A stretch of DNA of 50,363 nucleotides from an uncultured Oscillospiraceae bacterium (GCA_949948775.1 CATLHC010000011.1:1-50363), one strand, 5' to 3'. Shown: positions 23,674-32,040, counted from the first letter of the stretch. The notes: a model not told the origin generated them from the letters alone. Translations and numbers: made by a program.

Positions 23674-24915
23674 ATGACCCAACTTCCCCGCCCCCTGGAG
23701 GGGGTAAAGATTATTGAGATGGCCACCTTCGTGGCCGCCCCCTCCTGCGCCCGCTATCTGGCCGACCTGGGCGCGGACGTCGTCAAGGTGGAGGCCCCGG
23801 GCCGGGACCCCCTGCGGGGCACCGCCATCAACGAGGGCCGTCCCCTGGGCGATTACGAGAACACCAGCTTCGACCTGGACAACGCCAACAAGCGCTGCGT
23901 CTGCTTGAACACCAAGACCCCCGAGGGCCTGGAGGTTCTGCTCAAGCTCATCGAAACCGCCGACATCTTCATCACCAACGTCCGGGAGAGGTCGCTGAAA
24001 AAACAGGGGCTGGACTATGAGAGCTTAAAGGTGAAATTCCCCAAGCTGGTGTACGGCTACGTCACCGGCTACGGCGAGAAGGGCCCGGACAAGGACCTTC
24101 CCGGCTTCGATTTCACCGCCTTCTTCGCCCGTGGCGGCATGCTGGGCACCCTGTTTGACAAGGACCACGTGCCCATGATGACCATCCCCGGCGTGGGGGA
24201 CCACCAGGTGGCCATGAACCTGGCCAGCGGCTTGCTGGCCGCGCTCTACCGGGCCTCCCGCACCGGAATGGGGGACAAGGTCACCGTCAGCCTGCTCCAC
24301 TCCGCCATCTGGGACGTGGCCATCATGCTCCAGGCCTCCCAGTACGGCGACAGGTCCACCCAGTACCCCATCACCCGCAAAAGCGTGGCCAACCCCTTCA
24401 ACCTGCCCCAGAAGACCCGGGACGGCCGGTGGGTGCAGTTCTCCGCCCCCGCCTACGACGCCATGTACGACCGCTTCGTCACCGCCATGGACCGGGCCGA
24501 CCTGGTGGGCGACCCCCGGTTCTACCCCCAGGCCAATCTCCAGGAAAATTTGGAGGAGTTTTACGGCATCTTGGTGGAGGCCGCAGCCCAAAAGGACCTG
24601 GCCGAGTGGTGTGAGCGGTTCAAGGCCGCCGATATCCCCTACGCTGTGGCCCAGACCTGGGACGAGCTGCTGAGGGACGAGCAGGCGTGGGCCGCCGACT
24701 GTTTCTACAAAATGCGGTATGAGAACGGGAACGAGCGCGTCCTGGTACGCCCCCCCGTGATGTTCACCGACACTCCCCTGCCCCCGTACAGGCGCGGTCC
24801 TTACTGCGGGGAACACACCGAGGAGATTTTGGCCTCCTTGGGCTACACGGACGGACAGGTCAAGGCCATGATGGAGGCCGGAGCCGCCGCCCATCCGGAG
24901 CCTCAAAAGGGCTGA
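23674..24915 (+). CDS. Family III CoA-transferase (HadA/FldA-like)
   Basis: 413 residues, AAGGAGG before the ATG. CaiB/BaiF fold: PLEGVKIIEMATFVAAPSCARYLADLGADVVKVEAP at the N-terminus, FDLDNANKR, and GFDFTAFFARGGMLG where Asp146 is the likely acyl-carrying residue. In amino-acid-fermenting clostridia such an enzyme moves CoA from the enoyl- or acyl-CoA product onto the 2-hydroxy acid, making the dehydratase substrate. Its position after activator and dehydratase genes supports this role. No acyl-CoA dehydrogenase, electron-transfer flavoprotein or 2-hydroxyacid dehydrogenase is in the window, so the rest of the pathway must be elsewhere. Confidence 0.88.
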   Translation: MTQLPRPLEGVKIIEMATFVAAPSCARYLADLGADVVKVEAPGRDPLRGTAINEGRPLGDYENTSFDLDNANKRCVCLNTKTPEGLEVLLKLIETADIFITNVRERSLKKQGLDYESLKVKFPKLVYGYVTGYGEKGPDKDLPGFDFTAFFARGGMLGTLFDKDHVPMMTIPGVGDHQVAMNLASGLLAALYRASRTGMGDKVTVSLLHSAIWDVAIMLQASQYGDRSTQYPITRKSVANPFNLPQKTRDGRWVQFSAPAYDAMYDRFVTAMDRADLVGDPRFYPQANLQENLEEFYGILVEAAAQKDLAEWCERFKAADIPYAVAQTWDELLRDEQAWAADCFYKMRYENGNERVLVRPPVMFTDTPLPPYRRGPYCGEHTEEILASLGYTDGQVKAMMEAGAAAHPEPQKG

Positions 24916-24938
24916 CGGTTTAAAACAAGCCTTGCGGC

Positions 24939-25030
24939 CCGCCGCCGGGGAGCGCCTCCGGCGGCGGAAGCGTAAAATCAGGATAAGCAGTGGAGCGGGA
25001 AGCGCCGTCGGCAGGGACGGCGCTTCCCGC
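24939..25030 (+). terminator. Tandem strong hairpins at the end of the dehydratase operon
   Basis: Hairpin 1: CCGCCGCCGG (24939-24948) with CCGGCGGCGG (24958-24967). Hairpin 2: GCGGGAAGCGCCGTC (24995-25009) with GACGGCGCTTCCCGC (25016-25030), loop of six. Neither is followed by a T tract, so they may act as transcript-end stabilisers or factor-assisted terminators rather than classical terminators. Confidence 0.5.
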
Positions 25031-25111
25031 GTTCTGCATGGATCAAAAGGGCGGGACATATGGAAAACGCGAGGGAACAGGAAGGCGAGGAAAGTTTTCT
25101 CAAAAAATCAC

Positions 25112-25142
25112 TTGACTTAGAGTTGACTCCAGCCTGTATAAT
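25112..25142 (+). promoter_or_regulatory. MerR-type promoter with 19-base spacer
   Basis: TTGACT (25112-25117), 19-base spacer, TATAAT (25137-25142). The spacer holds GAGTTGACTC, a short dyad, between the boxes. An over-long spacer with a central dyad is the hallmark of promoters activated by MerR-family proteins. Confidence 0.75.
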
Positions 25143-25171
25143 AAAGCCGTTCGGATTTGGAGGCGACAGCT

Positions 25172-25588
25172 GTGACGATCAAAGAAGTGTGTGAGCGATA
25201 TCATATCACGCCGGATACCCTCAGATATTACGAGCGGGTGGGGGCCATCCCGGCCGTCGGCCGGACGGAAAAGGGAATCCGGAATTACGCCGAGCAGGAC
25301 GTGGGCTGGGTGGAGAACGCCATCTGCATGCGCAATGCCGGCGTCCCCGTGGAGATGGTGGCCGAATACGTAAGGCTGTGCCGGCAGGGGGACGAAACAT
25401 TTTCCGCCCGGCGGGACCTGCTCAGGCAGGTGCGGGGAGAGCTCCAAAAGCAAATCGAGAAGTGCCAAAAAGAGCTGGAGCGCCTTGAGTACAAGATTGA
25501 ACGGTATGAGGCCGCGGTGGAGACGGGGAAGCTGATCTGGAACAAGAGCGCTTCCTGCGGCGCGGACGCGCCGGAACAGGAGTCCTGA
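25172..25588 (+). CDS. MerR-family transcriptional regulator
   Basis: 138 residues from the GTG at 25172 (GGAGG eight bases upstream). N-terminal winged HTH typical of MerR: MTIKEVCERYHITPDTLRYYERVG, then the AEQDVGWVENAICMRNAGVPVEMV region, and a long C-terminal dimerisation helix (EKCQKELERLEYKIERYEAAVE). A C-terminal Cys (SASCGA) is present but no metal-binding Cys pair. Similar regulators (AdhR/NmlR types) sense aldehydes or redox stress and activate reductase genes. The downstream pair of aldo/keto reductases 27 bases away is the probable target operon. Confidence 0.85.
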   Translation: MTIKEVCERYHITPDTLRYYERVGAIPAVGRTEKGIRNYAEQDVGWVENAICMRNAGVPVEMVAEYVRLCRQGDETFSARRDLLRQVRGELQKQIEKCQKELERLEYKIERYEAAVETGKLIWNKSASCGADAPEQES

Positions 25589-25614
25589 AGTCATATGATT
25601 GGAGGATTTGAGCC

Positions 25615-26748
25615 ATGATTTACAGGCAATTTCAAGAGGAGCGGCTTTCCGGCCTGGGGCTGGGCATGATGCGCCTGCCCGTGGTGGGCGGGGACGACGG
25701 CGTGGTGGACGAGGCCGCGGCGGCGGAAATGATCGACTACGCCTATCAAAATGGGATCAATTATTTTGATACGGCGTGGGGGTACCACAACGGCAATTCG
25801 GAGCTGGTGGCCGGGAAGTACCTGAGCGGATATCCACGGGAGAGCTACTTCCTGGCCAGCAAATTCCCGGGGTACGACTTGGCCAATATGGACAAGGTGG
25901 AGGAGATTTTTGAGAAGCAGCTCAAAAAGTGCCGGACGCCCTATTTTGACTTCTACCTGTTCCACAACGTCTACGAGGGGAATATCGACGCCTATCTGGA
26001 CCCGAAATACGGGATTCTGGAGTACCTGCTCAAGCAGAAGGAAAACGGGCGCATCCGCCACCTGGGATTTTCGGCCCACGGCAGCGTGGAGGTGATCCGC
26101 CGCTTCCTGGACGCCTACGGGGCGCACATGGAATTCTGCCAGCTCCAGCTCAACTACATGGATTGGCATTTCCAGAACGCCCAGGAGAAGGCGGCGCTGC
26201 TGGACGAGGCCGGTATCCCGGTATGGGTCATGGAGCCGCTGCGGGGCGGCAAGCTGGCAAAGGCCTCCGAGGGCCTGACCGCCGTCATGAAGTCCATGCG
26301 GCCGGAGGAGAGCGTCCCCGGATGGGCGTTTCGCTTTCTGCAGAGCGTTCCGGGCGTGACCCTGGTGCTGTCCGGCATGTCCACGATGGAGCAGCTGAAG
26401 GCGAATATCACGACCTATGAAACGGACGCCCCGCTCAGCCGGGCGGAACTGGACGCGCTGGTGAAGCATGTGGACGAGGAGGTCAGGTCGGCGGGGCTGC
26501 CCTGCACGGCCTGCCACTACTGCACCGGCCACTGCCCGCAGGGGCTGCCCATCCCGGAGCTGATCGCCCTGTACAACGAACACAAGGCCGCGGGCGGCGG
26601 CTTCATCGCCCCCATGGCGGTGGGCAGCATGCCCGAGGAGAAGCGGCCCGCCAATTGCGTCGGGTGCAGAAGCTGCGAACAGGTGTGCCCCCAGCAGATC
26701 AAGATTTCCGAAATGATGTCGGAATTCAGCGCCATGATCGGAATGTGA
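25615..26748 (+). CDS. Aldo/keto reductase with C-terminal bis-[4Fe-4S] ferredoxin domain
   Basis: 377 residues. The AKR barrel keeps the full catalytic tetrad: Asp52 and Tyr57 (FDTAWGY), Lys83 (ASKF) and His117 (LFHN). The C-terminus has two ferredoxin motifs, Cys297-x2-Cys300-x2-Cys303-x3-Cys307-Pro and Cys348-x2-Cys351-x2-Cys354-x3-Cys358-Pro. This family occurs widely in clostridia; the reaction is unknown, but the clusters imply electron exchange in addition to or instead of NAD(P)H reduction. GGAGG precedes the ATG. First structural gene after the MerR regulator; the next gene is a paralogue. Confidence 0.85.
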   Translation: MIYRQFQEERLSGLGLGMMRLPVVGGDDGVVDEAAAAEMIDYAYQNGINYFDTAWGYHNGNSELVAGKYLSGYPRESYFLASKFPGYDLANMDKVEEIFEKQLKKCRTPYFDFYLFHNVYEGNIDAYLDPKYGILEYLLKQKENGRIRHLGFSAHGSVEVIRRFLDAYGAHMEFCQLQLNYMDWHFQNAQEKAALLDEAGIPVWVMEPLRGGKLAKASEGLTAVMKSMRPEESVPGWAFRFLQSVPGVTLVLSGMSTMEQLKANITTYETDAPLSRAELDALVKHVDEEVRSAGLPCTACHYCTGHCPQGLPIPELIALYNEHKAAGGGFIAPMAVGSMPEEKRPANCVGCRSCEQVCPQQIKISEMMSEFSAMIGM

Positions 26749-26793
26749 CGGCGGATATGAGGAAGCGGCAAATAAAATCAAAGGAGGAGCGGT

Positions 26794-27942
26794 ATGCGTT
26801 ACCGTGAATTAGGCAGAACCGGTCTGCTGGTCAGCGAGATCGGCATGGGATGCGAGGGCTTTGCGGAGGACGAGTGCAGAAACACCATGCCTATGTTCGA
26901 CGCGGCGGAGGAGCTGGGCGTCAACTACTTCGATCTCTACGCCTCCAACCCGGCGGTGCGCGCCGCCGTGGGAGAGGCGCTGAAGGGCCGCCGGGAAAAG
27001 TTTATCATCCAGTCCCACATCTGCTCCGTCTGGAAAGACGGCCAGTACAAGCGAACCCGGGACATCGGCGAGGTGAAGCGGGGCTTTTCAGAGATGATGG
27101 AGCTGCTGCAGACAGATTATCTGGACGTGGGGATGATCCACTACTGCGACTCCATGGCCGACTGGCGGGAGATCGCGGAGGGGCCGGTGCTGGCCTACGC
27201 GTTGGAGCTGAAACGGGCGGGGACCATTCGGCACATCGGCCTGAGCAGCCACAATCCTGAGGTGGCGTTGGCCGCAGTGGAGAGCGGGCACGTCGAGGTG
27301 CTGATGTTCAGCGTGAATCCCTGCTACGACCTCCAGCCCGCCAGCGAGGACGTGGAGGACCTTTGGAGGGACGAGGCATACGCCGCGCCACTGGTAAACA
27401 TGGACCCCCAGCGGCAGAGGCTGTACGAGGTGTGCCAGGCCAAAGGGGTGGGCATCACGGTGATGAAAGCCTTTGGCGGCGGCGATTTGCTGGACGCGTC
27501 GCTGTCCCCGGCGGGCAAGGCTCTCACCGCCCACCAGTGCATCCACTACGCCCTCACCCGTCCGGCGGTGGCCTGCGTGTTGGCGGGGGCCCACAGTGTG
27601 GACCAGCTGCGGCAGAGCGCGGCCTATGAGGACGCAGACGGAGAAGAGCGGGACTACGCCGCCGCCCTGGCCGCTTTCCCCAACATCAGCTGGAAGGGAC
27701 ACTGCATGTACTGCAGCCACTGCGCCCCCTGCCCGAAAAAGCTGGATGTGGCCTCCATCACCAAGTTCCTGAATCTGGCCGAGGCGCAGGGACAGGTGCC
27801 GGAGACTGTCCGGGAGCACTACGCCGCGCTGGAGCACCACGCGGGCGAGTGCATCGCCTGCGGCGCCTGCGAGAAGCGGTGCCCCTTCCAGGTCTCGATT
27901 ATGGAGAATATGAGGCGGGCCAGGGACGTGTTCGGGATGTGA
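26794..27942 (+). CDS. Divergent aldo/keto reductase-like protein with ferredoxin domain, catalytic Tyr and Lys lost
   Basis: 382 residues, AAAGGAGG before the ATG. N-terminus is AKR-like (MRYRELGRTGLLVSEIGMG). Aligning by eye with the preceding paralogue, Asp47 (YFDLYASN) and His116 (MIHYC) are kept, but the catalytic Tyr position is Asn52 and the catalytic Lys position is His75 (IIQSHI). The C-terminal cysteine motifs remain: Cys304-x2-Cys307-x2-Cys310-x2-Cys313-Pro (one residue shorter than usual) and Cys353-x2-Cys356-x2-Cys359-x3-Cys363-Pro. It should still bind iron-sulphur clusters but hardly perform standard AKR chemistry. Probable partner of the active paralogue, or an enzyme with other chemistry. 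Confidence 0.8.
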   Translation: MRYRELGRTGLLVSEIGMGCEGFAEDECRNTMPMFDAAEELGVNYFDLYASNPAVRAAVGEALKGRREKFIIQSHICSVWKDGQYKRTRDIGEVKRGFSEMMELLQTDYLDVGMIHYCDSMADWREIAEGPVLAYALELKRAGTIRHIGLSSHNPEVALAAVESGHVEVLMFSVNPCYDLQPASEDVEDLWRDEAYAAPLVNMDPQRQRLYEVCQAKGVGITVMKAFGGGDLLDASLSPAGKALTAHQCIHYALTRPAVACVLAGAHSVDQLRQSAAYEDADGEERDYAAALAAFPNISWKGHCMYCSHCAPCPKKLDVASITKFLNLAEAQGQVPETVREHYAALEHHAGECIACGACEKRCPFQVSIMENMRRARDVFGM

Positions 27943-27985
27943 GCGGCCCACAAAAGCCTGCGGTTCAATTTTGAGATTAAGCCGT

Positions 27986-28021
27986 AAAAACGAGGCCCCG
28001 GGAAGATTTTCCCGGGGCCTC
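27986..28021 (-). terminator. Terminator of the TAXI-TRAP operon
   Basis: Perfect 13-bp stem GAGGCCCCGGGAA / TTCCCGGGGCCTC with 4-base loop; on the minus strand it is followed by C-G and five T. It sits 50 bases after the binding-protein stop and may also stop the convergent reductase transcript. Confidence 0.85.
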
Positions 28022-28070
28022 TGCGGTTATATGGCGTATATTTCAGGGGCGCGTGGAGAAAGCGCCTGGA

Positions 28071-29120
28071 TTACAGCACGCCGATCTCCTTGTAGTACTT
28101 CTCCGCGCCGGAGTGCAGGGGCAGGTCGGCGATGTCCTTCACAGCCTCCTCAGGGGTCAGGCCCTTCAGGTTGGCCTGGGCCTCGCCCAGCTTGTCGATG
28201 TTCTCCCAGAAGGTCTTGGTGAGGTCGTAGACCGCCTGCTCGCTCAGGTCGCCCCGGCAGAACATGACCATTTTGATGGCGGAGGTCTGGATGTCCTCAT
28301 CCTGGTTGGGGTAGGTGCCCGCGGGGATGGTCATGGGGGCATACCAGGGGTACTCGGCCTGGAGGGCGGAGATTACCTCGTCGCTGATGCTGAGCACCCT
28401 GCAGCCGGAGGTGCAGGCCTGGGTGACGGAGGCGGCGGGGGCGCCGGACATGATCCAGGCGCCGTCAATGGTGCCGTTCTGGAGCATATCGGCGGCGTCG
28501 TTGAAGGCGATGTACTCACAGTCGATGTCGTCGGGGTAGTTCAGGCCGGCGGCGGTGAAGTGATTCCTGCACTCGCCTTCCACGCTGGAGCCGGAGGCGG
28601 CCACGGCGAAGTGCTTGCCCTTTACGCCGGCCAGGTCGGTGATGCCGGACTTCTCGGTGACCACCACCTGGTTGGGGTTGAAGTACAGGCCCGCGATGAC
28701 CTTCAGGTCGCCGTAGGCGTAGCCCTCAAAGCTGTCGGTGCCGTTGAGGCACTGGTAGCAGTTGGAGCTGATGGCGATGGACACCTGGGCCTCGCCGTCG
28801 GACACCTGGTTCAGGTTGTCAATGCCGCCGTTGGAGGCCTGGCTGGAGGCGCTGACGTAGGAGATCTCGGTGTCCCACAGGTTGGTGATGGCCGCGCCCA
28901 CGGCGTACAGGGCGCCGCCGGAGGTGGCGGTGGGGAAGTTGATGGTGACGGGGTCGGGTTCGGCGCCGGACTCCGTGGCGGGAGCGCTGGGGACGTCGGC
29001 GGAGGTCTGGACGTCGGAGGAGGGGGCGGCGCTGCTTGTGCCGCCGGTGCCGCTGCCGCAGGAGGCCAGCATGCTCAGCATGAGGGCGGCGGCCATCGCA
29101 AGAGAAAGTGTCTTTTTCAT
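28071..29120 (-). CDS. TAXI-family TRAP transporter substrate-binding lipoprotein
   Basis: 349 residues from the ATG at 29118-29120. Lipoprotein signal (MKKTLSLAMAAALMLSMLASCGSG; Cys lipidated), a short Ser/Thr/Ala linker, then a TAXI periplasmic-type binding protein (TATSGGALYAVGAAITNLWDTEI, VASSQASNGGIDNLNQVSDGEAQVSIAIS pattern). In a Gram-positive cell it is anchored outside the membrane and delivers an organic acid or amino-acid-like solute to the permease encoded just upstream. The ligand is not predictable. Gene lies 40 bases after the permease on the same transcript. Confidence 0.9.
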   Translation of the reverse strand: MKKTLSLAMAAALMLSMLASCGSGTGGTSSAAPSSDVQTSADVPSAPATESGAEPDPVTINFPTATSGGALYAVGAAITNLWDTEISYVSASSQASNGGIDNLNQVSDGEAQVSIAISSNCYQCLNGTDSFEGYAYGDLKVIAGLYFNPNQVVVTEKSGITDLAGVKGKHFAVAASGSSVEGECRNHFTAAGLNYPDDIDCEYIAFNDAADMLQNGTIDGAWIMSGAPAASVTQACTSGCRVLSISDEVISALQAEYPWYAPMTIPAGTYPNQDEDIQTSAIKMVMFCRGDLSEQAVYDLTKTFWENIDKLGEAQANLKGLTPEEAVKDIADLPLHSGAEKYYKEIGVL

Positions 29121-29160
29121 GTTCCTTGAACTTCCTTTCAATCTGTTTATCGCTGTATTG

Positions 29161-31131
29161 TCAAGCGTTCCCCGGCATGGGGGACGCAGGACGACGGGTG
29201 AACCACTGGAACAGGATGACGGCCGCCAGCACCGCAAAGCCGATGGCGTCGGTGAGGGAGCCGGGGTAGAGCATCAGCGGGGCCACGGCGATGAGGACCG
29301 CCCGCTCCAGCCAGCTGGATTTCCGGAGGAACCAGCCCTCCAGGCCGCCCACCAGAGCCACGGTGCCCACCGAGGCGGTGAAGAAGGCCCACAGGCTGCC
29401 CGCAAGGGTGGCGGCGGGGTCCGCTCCGATGAGGAGAATGGGGTTGTCCAGGAAGAAGAAGGGGATCAGAAAGCCGATCAGGCCCAGGCGCACCGACAGC
29501 AGACCGGTCTTGGTCTGGTTGGACCCGGCGATCCCCGAGGCGACGTAGCTGCTCATGGCCACGGGCGGGGTGATGTTGGACAGGCAGGCGTAGATCAGGC
29601 AGAACATATGGGCGGAGATGGGCAGGACGTTCACCTCAATGAGCACCGGGACGGCCACCGCCTGGACGATGACGTAGGCGGCCACGCCGGGCACGCCCAT
29701 GCCCAGGATAGTGGACATGATCATCACCAGGGCGCCGGTGACGTAGATGTTGGTGTTCTCCACCACGGACAGGATCAGGTAACCCATGTTCAGCCCCAGG
29801 CTGGTGAGGGTGACGGTGCCGATGATGACGCCGATGATGACGCAGCACACGCCCACGGAAACCGCGCCTTTGGCGCCCTCCACACAGGCGGCCACGATCT
29901 TGTCCCAGGTCATGCGGGTTTCCTTACGCAGCCAGCTGGCGGCTACGGTGGCGGCGATGGCCACCACGGCGGCGAACAGGGGGGTGTAGCCCATAAACAT
30001 CATGGCGATGAGGACGGCCAGGGGGATGATCAGGTGGCCCTGCTCCTTGAGCACCTTCATGGCATCCGGGATATTCTCCTTGGAAAGACCGGACAGTCCC
30101 AGCCGCTTGGCCTCGAAGTGGACGGCAAAGAGCAGCCCTAAGTAATAGAGGAACGCGGGAACAATGGCGGCCAGCATAACGTAGGTGTAGCTCAGGTTTA
30201 AAAACTCCGCCATGACAAAGCCCACCGCGCCCATGATGGGAGGGCAGAACTGCCCGCCGGTGGAGGCCACGGCCTCAACCGCCCCGGCGAATTCTTTTTT
30301 GTAGCCGGTCTGCTTCATCAGAGGGATGGTGATGGTGCCGGTGGTGGCCACGTTGGCTATGGCCGAGCCGTTGATCATACCCATGAGGGCGGAGGCCAGC
30401 ACCGCCACCTTGGCGGGACCGCCGGGGGTCTGGCCCACCAGGGTCAGGGAAAAGTCATTGATGAACTTGGAGAAACCGCTGTACTTTAAGAAGGCTCCGA
30501 ACACCACAAAGAGGAAGATGTAAGTGGCGGATACGCCGACGCCGGTGCCCAGCAGGCCCTGGGTACCCCAGAACTGGGTGGACAACACCCGCTTTAAGGT
30601 GAAGCCGTTGTGGCCCAGCTTGCCGGGGATGTAAGCGCCGAACCAATTATACGCCAGAAAGATGGCGGCCAGGATGGCAAGGTTGCCCGAGGCCCGGCGG
30701 GCGGCCTCGAAGGCCAGCGCCAGGGCGACGCCGGCGATGACCAGTTCCATCTGGGTGACCCGGCCGCCGTTTTGGGCGATCCGGGTGTAGTTCAGGATCA
30801 GATAGCCGAAGGTGGCGGCGGACAGGGCGATGAGGACGATATCCCAGATGGGGGGAAGCCTGCGCACCCGGCGCTCTTTTTTATAGGTGGGGTAGAGCAG
30901 GAAGGTGAAGGCCAGCAGAAAAATGCAGTGGATAGCCCGCAGATTGACGGCGCTGATCAGGCCGATGGTACTATAATACAGCTGAAACACGGTCCAAAGG
31001 CACAGCAGGACGGTGACGGCGACTCCCATGGGGCCGGTGTAGGTCCGGGTGCGGGAATCCGCCTCCTTCTCCTCCAGCAGCTTTTGGGCCGTTTCCTCCA
31101 GCTCCTGAGAAGGGGTGTTGTTGTCTTCCAT
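29161..31131 (-). CDS. TAXI-type TRAP transporter permease, small and large subunits fused
   Basis: 656 residues, GGAGG six bases before the ATG. An acidic cytoplasmic N-terminus is followed by about four helices (DctQ-like) and about twelve to fourteen more (DctM-like, including GGPAKVAVLASALMGMINGSAIANVATTGTITIP, the conserved large-subunit motif, and a later NGSA/TPPVAMSSYVASGIAG segment). TAXI systems typically use this fused form. It imports the ligand delivered by the adjacent lipoprotein, driven by a Na+ or H+ gradient. Confidence 0.92.
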   Translation of the reverse strand: MEDNNTPSQELEETAQKLLEEKEADSRTRTYTGPMGVAVTVLLCLWTVFQLYYSTIGLISAVNLRAIHCIFLLAFTFLLYPTYKKERRVRRLPPIWDIVLIALSAATFGYLILNYTRIAQNGGRVTQMELVIAGVALALAFEAARRASGNLAILAAIFLAYNWFGAYIPGKLGHNGFTLKRVLSTQFWGTQGLLGTGVGVSATYIFLFVVFGAFLKYSGFSKFINDFSLTLVGQTPGGPAKVAVLASALMGMINGSAIANVATTGTITIPLMKQTGYKKEFAGAVEAVASTGGQFCPPIMGAVGFVMAEFLNLSYTYVMLAAIVPAFLYYLGLLFAVHFEAKRLGLSGLSKENIPDAMKVLKEQGHLIIPLAVLIAMMFMGYTPLFAAVVAIAATVAASWLRKETRMTWDKIVAACVEGAKGAVSVGVCCVIIGVIIGTVTLTSLGLNMGYLILSVVENTNIYVTGALVMIMSTILGMGVPGVAAYVIVQAVAVPVLIEVNVLPISAHMFCLIYACLSNITPPVAMSSYVASGIAGSNQTKTGLLSVRLGLIGFLIPFFFLDNPILLIGADPAATLAGSLWAFFTASVGTVALVGGLEGWFLRKSSWLERAVLIAVAPLMLYPGSLTDAIGFAVLAAVILFQWFTRRPASPMPGNA

Positions 31132-31186
31132 GGAGAACCTCCTTTGCTTTGCCGAGTAAAAGCGTTAAAGTACAGGCATCTGATGA

Positions 31187-31215
31187 ATTATATAAAAGAA
31201 GTGACTGTTTGTCAA
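31187..31215 (-). promoter_or_regulatory. Consensus promoter of the TRAP operon
   Basis: Minus strand TTGACA (31210-31215), 17-base spacer, TATAAT (31187-31192): perfect match, about 56 bases before the permease start. Confidence 0.85.
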
Positions 31216-31293
31216 GAGAAAATTTTGATGGCCGTTAGGCTTTTTGGAAGAATTTTCCGCCGTTTCTTCCAGAGAAAACCAGCGGGGAAAATT

Positions 31294-31322
31294 GAATACG
31301 CTGGCAAATCCTGCGGATACTA
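31294..31322 (+). promoter_or_regulatory. Possible sigma-F/sigma-G promoter of spoVT
   Basis: GAATA (31294-31298), 17-base spacer, GATACTA (31316-31322), similar to forespore-promoter elements (GMATR ... CATNMTA), 38 bases before spoVT. No sigma-A promoter is evident there. Confidence 0.45.
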
Positions 31323-31360
31323 CCGATGGAACGATATAAACACAACGCAGGAGGAACACC

Positions 31361-31894
31361 ATGAAAGCAACTGGGATCGTGCGCCGCATCGACGATCTTG
31401 GCCGGGTGGTGATCCCCAAGGAGATCCGCCGCACTATGCGTATTCGCGAGGGCGACCCCTTGGAGATTTACACCGACCGCGAGGGCGGCGTCATTTTCAA
31501 AAAATACTCTCAATTGGGCGATGTGTCCGACTTTGCCGCCCAGCTCTGCGACACCATCAGCCGGGTGGCGGGCCTGCCCGCCGTCATCACCGACCGGGAC
31601 AGCGTCATCGCCGCCGGCGGCGTCCCCCGCCGGGAGGTGGTGGACAAGCGGGTCTCCCCCCAGGTGGAGCAGGTGATGGAGGAGCGCCGGAGCGTCCAAA
31701 CGGAGCAGGCCCTGCCCCTGTGCGACGGCACGGACAAGTACCGGGTGCTCATCGCGGTGCCCATTTTGTCCGAAGGGGATGTGCTGGGCTGCGTGGCCTT
31801 CGTGTCCGACGGGGACGCCCCCGCTCTGGGGGAGGTGGAGCTGAAGCTGGCCCAGACGGTGGCCGGCTTTCTGGGCCGCCATATGGAGAGCTGA
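31361..31894 (+). CDS. spoVT: Stage V sporulation protein T (AbrB-fold transcription factor)
   Basis: 177 residues; CAGGAGG before the ATG. N-terminal AbrB/MazE swapped-hairpin DNA-binding domain (MKATGIVRRIDDLGRVVIPKEIRRTMRIREGDPLEIYTD), C-terminal GAF-like domain. Length and sequence agree with SpoVT, the forespore regulator that tunes sigma-G-dependent genes. Its presence indicates the organism forms endospores. Single-gene unit with its own terminator. Confidence 0.93.
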   Translation: MKATGIVRRIDDLGRVVIPKEIRRTMRIREGDPLEIYTDREGGVIFKKYSQLGDVSDFAAQLCDTISRVAGLPAVITDRDSVIAAGGVPRREVVDKRVSPQVEQVMEERRSVQTEQALPLCDGTDKYRVLIAVPILSEGDVLGCVAFVSDGDAPALGEVELKLAQTVAGFLGRHMES

Positions 31895-31913
31895 ACTGAT
31901 CCGGGCGTAAAGA

Positions 31914-31945
31914 GCGGGGCGGGGGCCGAAGGGTCCCCGCCCCGT
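31914..31945 (+). terminator. Hairpin terminator after spoVT
   Basis: GGGGCGGGGGCC / GGTCCCCGCCCC stem with loop GAAG, followed by GTTCTGG; weak T tract. Confidence 0.6.
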
Positions 31946-31951
31946 TCTGGT

Positions 31952-31993
31952 GAAGAAACGGCTAGCCGTTTCTTCGTGTCCCATTGGGACACG
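31952..31993. repeat. Two abutting perfect palindromes
   Basis: A 24-bp perfect palindrome with half-site GAAGAAACGGCT (31952-31975) is followed, sharing one base, by CGTGTCCCA-T-TGGGACACG (31975-31993). No T tract follows, and a separate hairpin already ends spoVT. The layout resembles dispersed intergenic palindromic elements or a double operator for the next gene. Confidence 0.65.
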
Positions 31994-32040
31994 AAAGGAC
32001 CGTTAAGCCACGTACATAAAAACACAGAAAGGATGAGGAA

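Noticed and set aside
28053..29129. Long plus-strand frame opposite the TAXI binding-protein gene
   Set aside because: Product is Gly/Ala/Val/Asp-rich without signal or motif; the minus strand encodes a clear lipoprotein with promoter and terminator.
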